Program-made: the position numbers and the translations under genes
In this document: positions 45,174 through 57,900 of the stretch, piece by piece
Numbering within the stretch: the first letter of the stretch is position 1
Layout of the letters: the number at the start of each line of letters is the position of its first letter
NCBI GenBank assembly: GCA_030435675.1
Contig: CM059621.1
Coordinates: forward strand, 14,446,001 to 14,510,000
Source: Steinernema hermaphroditum
Taxonomy: Eukaryota; Nematoda; Chromadorea; Rhabditida; Steinernematidae
DNA length: 64,000 nucleotides
Direction of reading: 5' to 3'
Notes under the pieces: model-generated
Told to the model about the DNA's origin: nothing
The model's database searches: none
What the model saw: only the letters and a program-made list of their open reading frames with translations

Positions 45174-47349
45174 ATGCTATCGAAGCAGGCGTTGCGCCAA
45201 TCGCTCCAAACTCGCCGTCTTCTGTCGAGCCGCGTGGACGTCGCCAGCCGGGAGTACCAGTTCCTGCAGGAGAGCGAGATTCCCTCCTATCACTTCCAGA
45301 AGAGTCTCCGTCGTCTGCCGATCCCGAAGCTCGACGACACGTGCGACCGCTACTTGGCTGCCGCGAAAGCGATTTTCAACGAGGTGGACTACAAGCATGC
45401 GGAAAAGCTCGTGCGGATCTTCCAGGATGGCGAGGGGAAAGGCAAATTGTTTTGGTCGCTCGTCATATTATTCTGCTTCGTTTAGAGCTACAAACCAGCC
45501 TCATCGCCATGGATAACGAGAACAAGCAGTCCAGCTACATCTCGGAGCCCTGGTTCGACATGTACCTCCGATCACGAGTTCCTGTTCCCGTGAATTTCAA
45601 CCCTTTTATGATGTACGCGGTAGACCAGGATCCCAGATACAATGACCAGGTTGCTCCTGATCCTAACTATTAATGTTTATTCCAATTTTTAAGGCGATTC
45701 GCGCAACTAACTTCATCATCAGCTTTGCTCGCTTCAAGCGATCACTCGACGCTAACATTCTGAACCCCGAAGTGTACCACGTGAACCCGAAGAAGTCGGA
45801 CACGGCGCTCTTCCGCACTGTTTGCAAAACCCTCCCGAGTCGATTGAGTTGGTTCGGTGCCGTCGCTTTCAAGGCGTTCCCTCTGGACATGAGTCAGTAC
45901 AAGTCGCTCTTCAATGGATCGCGTATCCCGAAGAAGGAGAAGGATGTCCTCCACCACTGCCCCGACGCGAAGCACTTCGTCGTGATGCGCGGAGGGCGCA
46001 TCTACGCCGTCGATCTCTTTGATAAAGACGGTGAGTATAGACTCTGACTCTCGATGGCAGTCTACAGTCCACTGCCGATTTGCAGACTGTCTATATTTGC
46101 AAACTTGAGTTTTATTCTGATCATTTAGACAACGTTCTTGCCCCCGAACTGGTTTACGCCTCGATTCGGCGGATTCTCGAGGATAAATCCGAAGCGCCGG
46201 CCGATTCGTGCGTTGGCTCCTTGACCACTCTGGATCGGGACACCTGGGCTTCTGTGCGAGATGAACTGATTTCGTCATCGGAGGACAACCTTCGCTCTAT
46301 CAAAGCTGTCGATGACGCTCTATTTACCATCTGCCTTGATTCAAACGAAGACAACGACCCCCGACGTCTCGTGGAGAGTCTCCTGATCGGCGACGAAGGC
46401 CGAAACCGCTGGTTCGACAAGTGCTTCCAGTTGATCGTCGACGCGAACGGCCAGGCGACGATCAACTTCGAGCACTCTTGGGGAGATGGAGTCGCCGTGC
46501 TTCGACTGATGGAGGAGTCCTTCAAGGACACCAACACGAAGCACTTCGTCGGACCCGAAACGAAGTCCTCTGGCGAAGGTGCCGTCAAGGAGCTCACCTT
46601 CAAGCTCTCCGACTCTCTAAAGAGCCACATCGTGGATGCGCAGAAGAAGCACGTCGCTGCGAACAGCGACATCGACTTCGCCACCGTCGAGTACTTCGAC
46701 ATGAATCGCGAGTCTATCAAGAATAGCAAACTCTCCCCGGATTCCGTCATGCAGCTAGCTATCCAACTTGCGTTCTACCGCCAGTACAAGGAATTCGTGC
46801 CCACCTACGAGTCATGCTCCACTGCCGCCTATCTGAAGGGTCGAACCGAAGTCGTCCGCTCGGCGACCAGCGCCACGAGAGAGGCTGTGCTCGCGATCGA
46901 AGCCGGAAAGTCGAACATTAGAGAGCTTATCACGAAGTGCTCGAAAGACCACCAGAAGTTGGTCATGGAGGCGGCGATGGGACAAGGATTTGACCGTCAT
47001 CTCCTGGGGCTGAAGATCACGGCTGAGCGCCAGGGCCAAGCCATTCCCGAGCTCTTCGAGGACCGTATCTACAAGCGTATGGGCCATTATGTCCTCTCCA
47101 CTTCGACACTCTCCACGGAAACTCTCCAGTTCGGTGGATTCGGCCCCGTCGTGCCCGATGGATTCGGGATCGGATACAACGTCGTTCCCTCGAAGCTCGG
47201 AGCTGTGATCACCGCCCGAAAGGTTCGTATTATGGTCTTGGTTCTTAACTTCGTAACTTCGTGCTTTTTAGGGACAACGCGATGCTTCTGCCTTCTCGAA
47301 GAACATGACGGAAAGCCTTGACACATTGAAGAGTATTATCGAGAAGTAA
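45174..47349 (+). CDS. Carnitine O-palmitoyltransferase 2, mitochondrial
   Basis: Inner-membrane matrix-side enzyme that turns long-chain acylcarnitine back to acyl-CoA for beta-oxidation. Exons 45174-45441, 45486-45649, 45694-46030, 46129-47222, 47272-47349; 646 residues (human 658). A basic, Ser/Arg-rich start (MLSKQALRQSLQTRRLLSSR) is a mitochondrial presequence. Then LPIPKLDDTCDRYL, SYISEPWFDMYLRSR, LSWFGAVAFKAFPLDMSQY, the catalytic FEHSWGDGVAVLR with its histidine, TYESCSTAAYLKGRTEVVR and the carnitine-site STSTLS, then GGFGPVVPDGFGIGY. Intron 1 must use a GC donor (AAAG|GCAAAT); no GT donor keeps the frame. Confidence 0.95.
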
Positions 47350-50300
47350 TAGGCTTGTTTATTTATTTCCTGCCACGTGTATATATAACGGTAATCCTGC
47401 TAGTGTAACACAGGTACTCAATAAACGGTTAATGGATTTCAATCCGTGTGTCACCGTGAAAAACTTCTCATTTCCGAGAAGGTCGCCGCTGTCCCATCTT
47501 CCATGGCCACGCACGCGCTGGACGTTTTCGGACTTTGAACCAGTAGGTTACGCTCCTTTGAAAACAACGCAATTATTGTCAATTTGTTGCAGATGACGCC
47601 TTCCACCCACTCACTGTTTGTATTACCTAACCCCAGAGCGAGCCGACTGCTCTCCCACCGCTGTTGCCACTTCCATCTATAAAAACCGGTATAGACGGTG
47701 GAGTTTCGCCTTCACCTTGCCGTTCCACTCGCTTGGCCAACGGATTATAGGGAGAAGAAGTCGCCGCGCCTCGCGATTAACCTTTCACAAGGCCGAAAAA
47801 GAGAAGGCGAATGGTTTTCGCTGGTTGTTTGGATTATTTATGCCGCGCTTGGCGACCTTGGGGGCGAAATTGAAAAGCGCTTCGAAAGAGAGAGTCCATG
47901 GAGGCGCCGTGGTCGCCGCAAAAACAAGCCGAGATCGCGTTCGCGTCTTTCCTTTCTCGTCATCGTTCCGTAGATTTCGATCGCCCTTGGTAGCTTCACA
48001 GCCGTAGCACGTCCGCCTAAGAAGCTCTTCTTTGTTCTCCGCACGGGAAGCGGGCGTTCTTTGCTCCGCTTCTTCAGCGCCTCCGGTGCCCCCTGGCGCG
48101 CGATTATTGTAATTGCGCTTGTGCAATTCAATCAGGCGCAAATCATTACGCGCGCGCAAAAAACTGGTTGCTTATGTAAATCACTAATCGAATCCGACGG
48201 AATCCTCGATGAGCCCTCCGAGGAGGAACTACGGTATCTTACAGCCGGGAGATAATGAACCGCGCTCGTTCGCATAAAAAAGGCGCGTCGGCGTCGTAAA
48301 TTCTAACGAAGTTAGCGATTTCGACGATCGTTAAATATAGCGCTGCGGGGCGACAAGACGGCTGAAACGTTTTTACACTCACGCCTACAACATTGTTCGG
48401 TTCGCAGGAGGCTCCAGCTGCGAGCTAAAGTCCGTGCCTTCCTTTCACGTCTTCGCGCCGTTTGTTGTCCTTTTGTGGCGATGCGTCAGCATTTCCCGAT
48501 TCGGCTTAAAAAAACAAAACATCTTGGGTGTGATTGAAGGTGTTTGTTCAAGAAGAATCGTTCAATGCATTTCAGTCCTTCAATTCTCTTCACAGGTTCT
48601 TCGGCTCTATTCGTCGTATTTGCCAGGCTGCGGCTGTCTGAATGTGCTCATAGGCGTCTAGAAGTGTCTGAATTTGCAGACTGGTCGGTCGATCATCTGA
48701 GAGACCCTAGATATGTCTAAATTTGCAGATAGCCGTCTGAGAGACACTGGGATGTCCGAATCTTTGTAAATTGGTCTAAGAGACATTGTCTTCGATTTCC
48801 TTCTGTAGACGACTTACGTACGTGAGCGAAATACAGTAATCCTCGCGTCCAGATGTCCACTCGTGCTCGAATATTACTATCAGACTACTGTAGTTTATAG
48901 GGTTGGCACTCGATTCGGACTCCAGTCACTCGAGCCCGAGTTTATATAAAGCGGTTTCGACCACATTCCGGGCACTCGTAAACAGTTTGCAGCAGTTTGT
49001 AAAAATGTGTGCGCTACAGATCGATCATATCGATATGCGCGTGTTTAAACAAACGCTTTAGTGTAAACCGAAATGATCGGCAAAGTTTAATCACTGGTCA
49101 GGACAGATTTTTGACCCGTGACCAGTGAGCCTTCTTGGCAAAGGATCATATCACTGCTTTTATATGCAAAATTACGGTCGATAATATCTCGCCGTGGTGC
49201 TCAGAACCTGTTACTGATAAGATTGCGGAAGCATTTTTCTCTCAGCCATGTTGATCCCCCTCAGTGGGACAATTTCGCGATTATCCGCCTAATTGCTACA
49301 GTAATCCAGCCCATCGATCTCCTCGACGTGTTTCATCTCCTCCACAAGATGCGATGGCCGCAATTCTGTGTCTTTGTCAAACTAATCACATCATTTGTCA
49401 TGGCTGAACGATGACACGAATAGAGCGGCCTTTGTTGAAATCTCTCTCTCTATCATCCTGGAAGCCAGTCAAGAAAGAAAACAGGAAAAGGCATTGGCGC
49501 ATTCACGCTCAGATGCTCCAGCGGCGAGGTCGTCGTTGCGCAACGCTCGGACACGACCTCAACAACATAATTCGATTACATAATTAGCGAGCGCTCCGCG
49601 AAACTCGCCACCCGCGAAACGTACAAAACAAGGCGCGCACCCGCTGATTTTCAAAATCGACCCAATCTGGGTCAGTTTCGGAGTCCGCGCGCAAACGGGA
49701 GCAACAGATCCGCCACAGGCTCTCCATGTCACGCTCGGCTTTTTTCTGCCCTCGTTCACCTCATTCGCGCACTCGATAGCCACTCAAACCTCTCCCGCCC
49801 GCGTGCGCCATATCCGTCCACGCCGCAAATCCCGCTGTTAATCCCCATCTGCGAGGTGTGCTCGCTCCATAATTGCCGATCGCACCAGCCTTCTGTGCTC
49901 CGCGCCTTTGTCGTGTTGTTGTCGCGTGGTCGTGGAGAGTTGCATTCGCGCGCTAACGACGTCCTGTTTTGGTGCTGCACACGCAGTGTCGTCCGCTTTC
50001 GGAGGAGCTGCGTGGTACGGTCTTTGGTCTTCTGGACTTGGACAGCGACGGGCCGTCGTTTGATTGCTGCTCGTTGATGAACTGATAACCTCTAGACGTG
50101 CTTGTCTAGGGTCTAGGAGAAAATAGACGATTAGGTTCAGCGTCTTTTTTTGCGGATTGCTCGTTCGTCGATTAGTGTCTTGAGTCTGAGATAACAGACG
50201 GTCTTCCTTCTTTTGTCTACAGATTTAGTCTAGATTTCATGTTAGTCTGAAGTACGTAAATCGGTCTACCGTCTAGGTCTGAACCGCGCAGCGATGTGGT

Positions 50301-51532
50301 TAGGTTTTGTTTACAGGTTTGGCGTTTCCTTTCCATTGCGCGCTAATTTCATCTGCGAATCGGTCGGCTTTGCACGCGTCGCTGCTTCCGCAGAAATTGG
50401 CGAAATTGGAAGGTACGTTACGGTTTCATTTGCGGTTTCTAATGGTTTCCCTTTTCCTCTCTTTTTTTTCCAAAATGCTCAACCTTAGATTGTACTCCGC
50501 ATTACAGCTGTCCTCGGCCGATTAGTCGATGCTCTATTTTTAGTTATGATTTCATTCATCATTTGGTTAGTATTTCATTGTTTTGCTTCTGTGCACTGGC
50601 CAGGCACTACATCACCGCTGTGACAAATGGTCGACAATAGAGCATCCGCTTTCTGTAAGCCCCACCCCTCGATCTTCTGAATATTTATGTATCTTGTCCA
50701 TCCCACCAATCAACCGTAATTGAAACCCATCAAATTAGCTTTGGGCTACATACGTCAAACAGTCAGCCTTCCAGTTTTTGCGGCCTTCATCTCCTTTCTA
50801 TATTCGTAAAAACCTAATGCGAGTGCATTCACCCCGTCTAATCTTTCGACGTCGATTCAGCACGAAACACTTCTCCGATTATCCTTTCTAAATCCTTCTG
50901 TGTTGAGGAAGGAAAGTGAAAGAGACCTCCTTTCACAAACGCCCGTCGGTGGTTTAATCGGTCACCGCGGCGGTCATTCACTCACTCAACAGGCGTCCGC
51001 ATCCGATTTCCATCCGTTTGACCACTTTCCCTCGAATCCTTCTTCCCCTCTTTTGCCCTAGATCCCGTTCTTCTTGGCCGTTTTCGGCAAACAACTCACC
51101 TATTGACCGCCTGCTTCTGTTTACTCACTCTGCGGTCGCCCCTCAAACAGTATAGTTTCAGACTAGTCGAACTATACTGGCTCGGCGCCCGCTGCATTGC
51201 TTCTCGACATGAATCACGCCTGTTGTCCTATAAATCACTTTATAAATTCGGCAAAAAACACCGTTCGCCGTCGCCCATCGCTCAGCCGCTTTCCAGCCTA
51301 CTTCTTGAATTGTTTACGGCCCGGAAATCGATCGCACCTCTTCCTGCTCACCTTAGGTCGATCCGCCGCGGCGCTTTCTCCTTAGAGGCGCTTAAAAGTT
51401 GTTTTCCTCCTCCCGGGCTCACAAGATCGGACCGCGATTGTGCAGTCATTGTCGCTCCGTCAACGGCGATGACAACAACACGTTGACCCATTAATCAGTC
51501 CGCACTTGTAATCCACGTTATCGCTTCTTCAG
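47350..51532. other. 4.2-kb gene-free block, CG-rich
   Basis: Long stretches with many CG dinucleotides, several 60-130 codon frames on both strands without domains or consistent splicing, and many direct and inverted GTCT/AGAC words at 48650-48790 and 50090-50290. Strings such as GCCGCGGCG, CGCGCGC and ATTACGCGCGCGC are frequent. A polyadenylation signal of the CPT2 gene (AATAAA) lies at about 47418. It could be a large regulatory region or hold non-coding RNA genes, but nothing specific can be named. Confidence 0.4.
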
Positions 51533-52070
51533 ATGGCTGCTCATCTGGTTCCAACGCTTCTCCTCTGCCTAGCCGCCACGGCAAGCTGCGCGGACAAGCT
51601 CACGCTCGGCGACCTTCTGGCGGTAAACGACGCCTCGCAACTCGACCGGAAGGTCGTCGAGCTAAGCTTCCGGCTCGCCGATATTGACAACGACAAGCAA
51701 CTCGACGCGAAAGGTAAGCGACACATCCATTTCCTGCTGATAAGTGGCTTTTCAGAAGCGCGTCAGGCGACTCTCATCGGCATGCAGTTGAGCCAGGCCA
51801 AAGGCGGCGAAATTTCAGACGGAGACAAGAAGGAGGACAGGTTAATCGACGTCCCAGATTCAGAGAAACTTCTCGAACACCCGGAAAGGATTACAGAATC
51901 GGAAATCAACAGACTGCGATCAAATCTACAGCTCCTTAACGGTAATAAGCAGCTCTAGAGTTTGTTCTAATGCATCTTCTTCAGAAGTAGAGAACGGGAA
52001 CGAAGCACCAACCAACGCCCCCATCCCTATTCTGGCGGAGAGCCTCACCCTGGAAGAGATTAAACCTTAA
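51533..52070 (+). CDS. Small secreted protein of unknown family
   Basis: Three exons (51533-51713, 51756-51941, 51985-52070), 150 residues. MAAHLVPTLLLCLAATASCA is a signal peptide with a likely cut after the alanine. The mature part is acidic and helical (LGDLLAVNDASQLDRKVVEL, LADIDNDKQLDAKEARQATL) without cysteines or dibasic sites. A DIDNDKQLD word recalls an EF-hand loop, but the flanking helices are not convincing. The ATG follows a TCTTCAG acceptor immediately, a spliced-leader arrangement. No family is recognised. Confidence 0.65.
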
Positions 52071-52203
52071 TTGTTATAGCCCATCACTTATAGGAAAAAA
52101 TGTATATACACTAATAACAATCGGGTACTGCCTAAATAAACGGTTTAATTTATCTTTCGCTATCTTGGCATTTACAAGGCCGTAAAACTAACGATACTCG
52201 GAG

Positions 52204-52698
52204 TTAGTGCTGCTTGAGCGAGTATCCAGGTACGATTCCTGACGAGTTGGCGCGCTCCTTCTTCTCGGCTTCGATCTCATCAAGATAGGGCTTCAGGTAC
52301 CAGGTCTCCTGTAAAAGAAAAAATGTCAAAGTGGACCAACACCGACATCCCTACATCTTCCCACTTGGTCCACTTCTCCTTGGGAAGACGTTCGCCATGG
52401 AGAGCCAAGGTGTGCGCGTGAGAGAGGCGGATTTTGCGCTGATCGAAGAGCCAGGGTTCCTTCAGGTTCAGGCGGCGGAGGGCTTCCTGCACTTCGGGAG
52501 CAGGCTCGAAGTACTGGTCGTGGAACTGAAGGCCGTACTGGCGACCGCCCCAGAGGTAGTTCCACGAGATATACCGCGCCATGCGGACGAGCTTGCCTGA
52601 AATCGGTGGCGATCGGAAAGGAAATCCACGAAGCGCTTACCATCATAGGCGAATTTGATTCCCTTGGCGGCGGCGGGCACAAGATCCCAAGGTGCCAT
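52204..52698 (-). CDS. Cytochrome b-c1 complex subunit 7 (UQCRB/QCR7)
   Basis: Matrix-side subunit of respiratory complex III. Exons 52698-52641, 52596-52355, 52308-52204; 134 residues. WNYLWGGRQYGLQFHDQYFE, EVQEALRRLNLKEPWLFDQR, then RLSHAHTLALHGERLPKEKW, and TKWEDETWYLKPYLDEIEAE match the family in order (RIKRAL..LP.EQWTKYEE.N.YL.PYL in animals). A TTTTCAG acceptor 9 nt before the ATG probably takes a spliced leader. It lies tail-to-tail with the secreted-protein gene, 133 bp apart, with an AATAAA signal between. Confidence 0.9.
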
Positions 52699-54931
52699 AT
52701 TCGAGTTCTGAAAAGAAGAACAATGATAAGAATACAAGCGAAATCCAGTGAAAAGCCTTTCCTCGCGAATTTCCGAGCCGATAAAGACACCAGTAAAGAA
52801 AAACGATAAACAAAAGACAATGAAGTGATGACTCTCAGCGTTGCGCAGTTTCTTTGCCAGATTTCTCTGGAGAAGATTCCTAATGTGAGTGGATTTTCAA
52901 ATCTAAACACAACTGCAAGAAAACGAAAAGCGACCGATCCACAAATCAACCAATTGCAAAATGAGGCAACCACGCGAATACAGTAAACCATCATTGCAAA
53001 ATCAGGCTGTTTCGTTTCAAGATTTAAATCTAAATTCCGACAAGCACAAATTGTTCAAATTCCACTAAAATCTTTCTTCTGGCGGACGGAAAATCAAGGA
53101 AAATGAGAATTCCGGATATTCATAAATCTGTTAGTGATTCGAATTCACGGATTCCAAAAGATTTTGTAAGAAAAACCAAAGAAACAGCCGAGAAAAGAAT
53201 TAAACTCTGCACGCGCGACGCGACCGCTCGCTGTGCTTCGCGTCTCAAGCAGGGTCCCGCCACGAGAAAACGTTTTGAAATGTTCCGGCCTCGTCATTAC
53301 CTCCTACTTGTCTACCGTTCGGAGCGTCGAGGAACGGTCCTCCTTCTACATTTTCCCCTTCGGAATCTGCGCGGATCCTCCGAGAAACGTTCCTCTTGTC
53401 TCGCAAACGCTCGGACTCTTGTCTCTTCTCGGATCGGACGATAGACCCTAGACCATGTAGATGCTTTAGTCGATAGATAGTCCATAGACACAGACATAGA
53501 CACAGCGATCATCTGGTCTCTTCGCAAATTGATTATTTTTTGTTCCCTTCGTCTGAGGGTTCCTTCGGCAACTTCTTCCTTCCTGTCGCCGGTTCACAGG
53601 AGGCTTATCTTCGGCAACGTCGGCAGTGTTTTGACGTTTTTGTCGCTTGTAGTTTACATTTCCCGAGCGGAACCAGAGCCATCGATTTTCTCCTCATCAG
53701 CGCCGTCTTTTGGGCACTATTTGTGTGTCTGCACATGCAGAGGTGGTGACTGTTGGGCGTCACCGCCGGCAGGCAAAGCATACTTGGCGCGGTGTCATCA
53801 TTTGATCGTGTCATCTGATGCCCCTTTTTATGACTCTCTTTTGAGGTGTACTTTTCGGGACGCTCGTTGTGGAAATTTATGCGCATTGGTGCACTAATTC
53901 AAGGGACTTTCCGAGGTGCTACCAGCTTACGACACACCGCTATTAAAAACCTTTTCCTGGCAGGCCCTCGTCCGGCTACAGTATGCTCTATTCACGTGCT
54001 CTTCGTATTTTGAAATGGACTTTCATGTCCCAGTGACACATTCTCTAGCTCATAAAGGCGCCGCCTGTCTATAGTCACTGGATTACTGTAGCTTTGATAA
54101 AGAGGAGATCGAAGAGGAGCGCAGCATTGCTCATATTACGGTCTGCGGTGTACACGCAGGCTCTCTCTTATCCTCAAAAGGGTTACGGTATCTCTCGTTA
54201 AACCCTCTTATCAGTTACAGACGTTATCGTTTACTGTAGTCGCATAGGTGTGCATTTTCTGGAACGCTCATTTTGTACTTTGGCGTTGTCAGATACCACG
54301 CTACTGTAGGTTCTAGTGTTATTTCGAAACACCGCTCCATGCCTTATCGGTGCTGGCAACGACAGTTTGTAATTGCGACAGTTCACTGCTACGGCCAGTA
54401 AGCACTGAGGTCTTCAGGACGAGTCAGACCTGTCGCCACTCCTTGTCTCACCATTGCCACATTTTTCACCCGGTACTTCCTCACACTTGTGACCTTAATG
54501 TCCCGTCTGTCTAAATGTCTCATCCATTACGTCTCCTGTCACGCCTCAAAGAACATCTGTGTCCGATTCTCGACCTCTACTTTGTGCCTCCCCTCCCCGT
54601 GACCTAAACACCTGTGCCTCAACCTATTCTTATTCTTCTTATCATCTGTTTTTAGATTTCTAGCAAGGCGCGTTGTCGCCTGATGTTTTGATGTACCGCT
54701 TCGTATCGCCTTCGAGTAGATTACTCTCACGTGCTGCCCTAATCAATGCTTTCGTTTGCCAATCGAGCTCGAGCCGTTCGATTCCGCTAAAGCGAGGCGT
54801 GCATGGTTTGCCCCGAATCTCGACGAAAGCACCGCTTTTCCCCCGTTTCAGCGTCCTATTTAAGTCGGTCAGCAGGGATGCAGGAGTGTCCCAACTTCTC
54901 CAATTCTTCCAGCAGCTCTGCACTCCCTAAG
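52699..54931. other. Intergenic DNA with clustered TACTGTAG words
   Basis: No gene supported; frames are domain-free. The octamer TACTGTAG or its complement occurs at 53976, 54084, 54232 and 54302, far above chance for 350 bp. This is the promoter side of both the UQCRB gene and the tripeptidyl peptidase gene. Confidence 0.45.
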
Positions 54932-57900
54932 ATGTCGGACACCGACTTCCCTCTCGAGCACCTTCTGCCCAAGAAGGACACGCAGATCGAGGACTTCCTC
55001 AAAAAGAACCCCACTTACGATGGAAGAGGCGTCATCATCGCCATCCTCGACACCGGCGTCGACCCAGCCATTCCTACACTCAGAGTAAGAGTCCGCAGAA
55101 GGTGCCCTTCTTAGTATCGCCTTTAGACGACTTCCACGGGTGAGCCCAAGTTCATCGACGTAATGGATCTCACGGGCGCCGGCGACGTCGATACTTCGGC
55201 GACGCGCACCGTCCAAGACGGCTACATTACGGGTGTGACCGGGAGGCGATTGCGCATCCCTGACGACTGGGAGAACCCCTCGGGGATCTACCACGTCGGC
55301 ATGAAGGCCATCTACGAGCTCTACTCGAAGAGTCTCCAGAACCGGGTCAAGAAGGAGCGCAAGGAGGACCTCTTCGATCCCTACCACCGTCTGGCGGTCG
55401 CCGACGCGCGGCGCCTTCTTGACCAGCACGAGGCCGAGGTGGGGGGCCAGTCGGACAGGATCAAGGACAAGCACGACCGCGAGAACTACGCATGCATGGT
55501 GGACTACTTGAAGTCGGCGGAGAAGGTGGAGGACGTGGGGCCAGTCGCCGACTGTGTCGTCTGGCATGACGGCACCAAATGGCGCGCCTGCGTGGACACC
55601 TCCTTCCGAGGCCGACTGGGGCTCTGCAAAGTGATGACAAACTTCCGCGACAGCTTCGAGTACGGTAGCTTGTCGGAGAAGGACATGCTCACCTACTCGG
55701 TGACCATCCACAACGACGGTAACCTGCTGGAGATCGTCGCCTGCTCCATGTCGCACGGCTCGCACGTGGCGAACATCGCGGCAGGATACGATCCGGAGAA
55801 TCCCTCGAGGAATGGCTTAGCGCCTGGAGCGCGGATCGTCTCGATGTGCATCGGAGATCTCAGGCTTGGAGGAATGGAGACGGGAACGGCGCTTATGAGA
55901 GCGGTAAGTAACATACCTACAGTATGAAGTAGAAAATAAAAGGAAAAACTTTAATTTTTGAAACAACGACGTCTGATACACGTCTACAAATTCAACATTA
56001 TGTGTTCACTAGTGTAGAGACTGTCAATCATTTCTTTTCAGTTCGAAAAATGCGTCGATCTTGGCGTCGACATCGTCAACTACTCCTTTGGAGAGGCCAC
56101 CCACCTCCCCAATGAAGGGTAAGTACACACCGATCACACGGATTACGGTAACCTCTCCCATTCCAGACGAATTATCGACGAACTCGCGAAAATGGTGAAC
56201 CGCCACGGCATCATCTTCATGTCTTCCGCCGGCAACAACGGACCGGCGCTGTCCACCGTTGGTGCCCCGGGCGCCACCAGTTTCGTCTCCATCGGCGTCG
56301 GCGCCTACGTCTCGCCCGACATGATGGACGCGATGTACAGTCTTCGCGAGACGATCCCCGGCACCCTCTACCCGTGGAGCTCGCGTGGCCCCACGCAGGA
56401 TGGCGCTCTAGGCGTCTCCATCTGCGCCCCCGGTGCCGCTATCACCGGCATCCCCGTCTCCTGTCTCTCGGCGACACAGCTCATGAACGGCACTTCGATG
56501 TCCTCGCCCAACGCCACCGGCTCCACGGCTTGTCTTCTGAGCGCCATGAAGCAGAACGGCATCGCCATCTCGCCCTACCGTATCCGGACGGCGCTGGAGA
56601 ACACGGCTACCATGCTCACCGAGGAGACCGGCAACCACTTCGTCATGGGATACGGCCTCGTGCAGATCGAGTCTGCCTTCAACTACCTCTCCGGAGACAA
56701 CGTCGTGTGCGGCCTTGCAGAGGACCTCACCGGCTTTAAGATCCACGTGGGAGCCAACGGGAACCGCGGCATCTACTTGAGGGAGTTCTACGAAACGCGC
56801 AAGCCGAAAGACTTCACGATCGTCGTGGATCCGAAGTTCCGCGAAGACCCGCAGCTGGACAAGAAGTGCAAACTGAACTTCGAAAGACACTTCCTTCTCG
56901 AGTGCGACGCCCCCTACGTACAGTACCCCAAGTGCCTTGAGCTCGGTGCCCATGCCAGGGGCTTCTCCATCCGCATCGACCCCACGGAGCTCACTCCGGG
57001 AGTGCCGTTCTACACGGAAATCCGCGGCATCGACGCCGACCGGAAGAGCCTCGGCCCCCTCTTCCGCGTGCCTATCACCATAATCAAGCCGATCACGGTG
57101 GACCATAGCAGCGACTACTCGATCTCGAGGACGCAGAAGATGGCGCCGTCGGTGCCCCACCGCACGTTCGTCAAGATTCCCGAAGGCGCCTCCTACGCCG
57201 AGCTGAAGATCAAGTCGCACGAGCGCGAGAATGTCTCCCGCTACATCGCCCACACCGTTCAGCTCCTCCCGCACGTCGCCTACCGTAACACCGAAAAGCA
57301 CTCGGTCATCGAGTTGGAACCGATGGCCGAGAAGTCGATCTTCACAAAAGTCTACGGCGGACGGACTCTTGAGTTCTGCCTGACGAAGTGGTGGCAGAAT
57401 CTGGGCGACGCCGACGTCGAGTGGAGCATCAGCTTCCGCGGCGCCCATCCCGTCGACGACAAGACGACGATCATGTCGACGTCGCAGCTGCATCGCGTCG
57501 AGATCGAGAACACCCTGGACCGCTACGAGGAGGTCACCCCGAGCATCGCGCTGAAGGAGTTCGCGCTTCCTCTGAAGCCCGTTGATGTGAAGCTGCAGCC
57601 TCTTGGACCTCGGGACCTGATGATCAACTCGACACAGATATATCAGCTTCTTCTCACCTACAATTTCTCCGGTAAGTTGCATCCCTACTATACACGTTGA
57701 GTCATGCCCCAGTCATGTACCAAACAGTGCATATTTGCCTAGATTTAGTCTAAATATAGACCTCCCAAGAGAACATATTTATAAAATTGCCCATTTCAGT
57801 GAACATCAAGAAAGACAAAAAGTTGGAAAGTAAGTGAAAGTTAACTTTCTGGATATGTTGGAGTTAGTCTGTGACCGTTTCGCTAAGGATTCGTTTTGGG

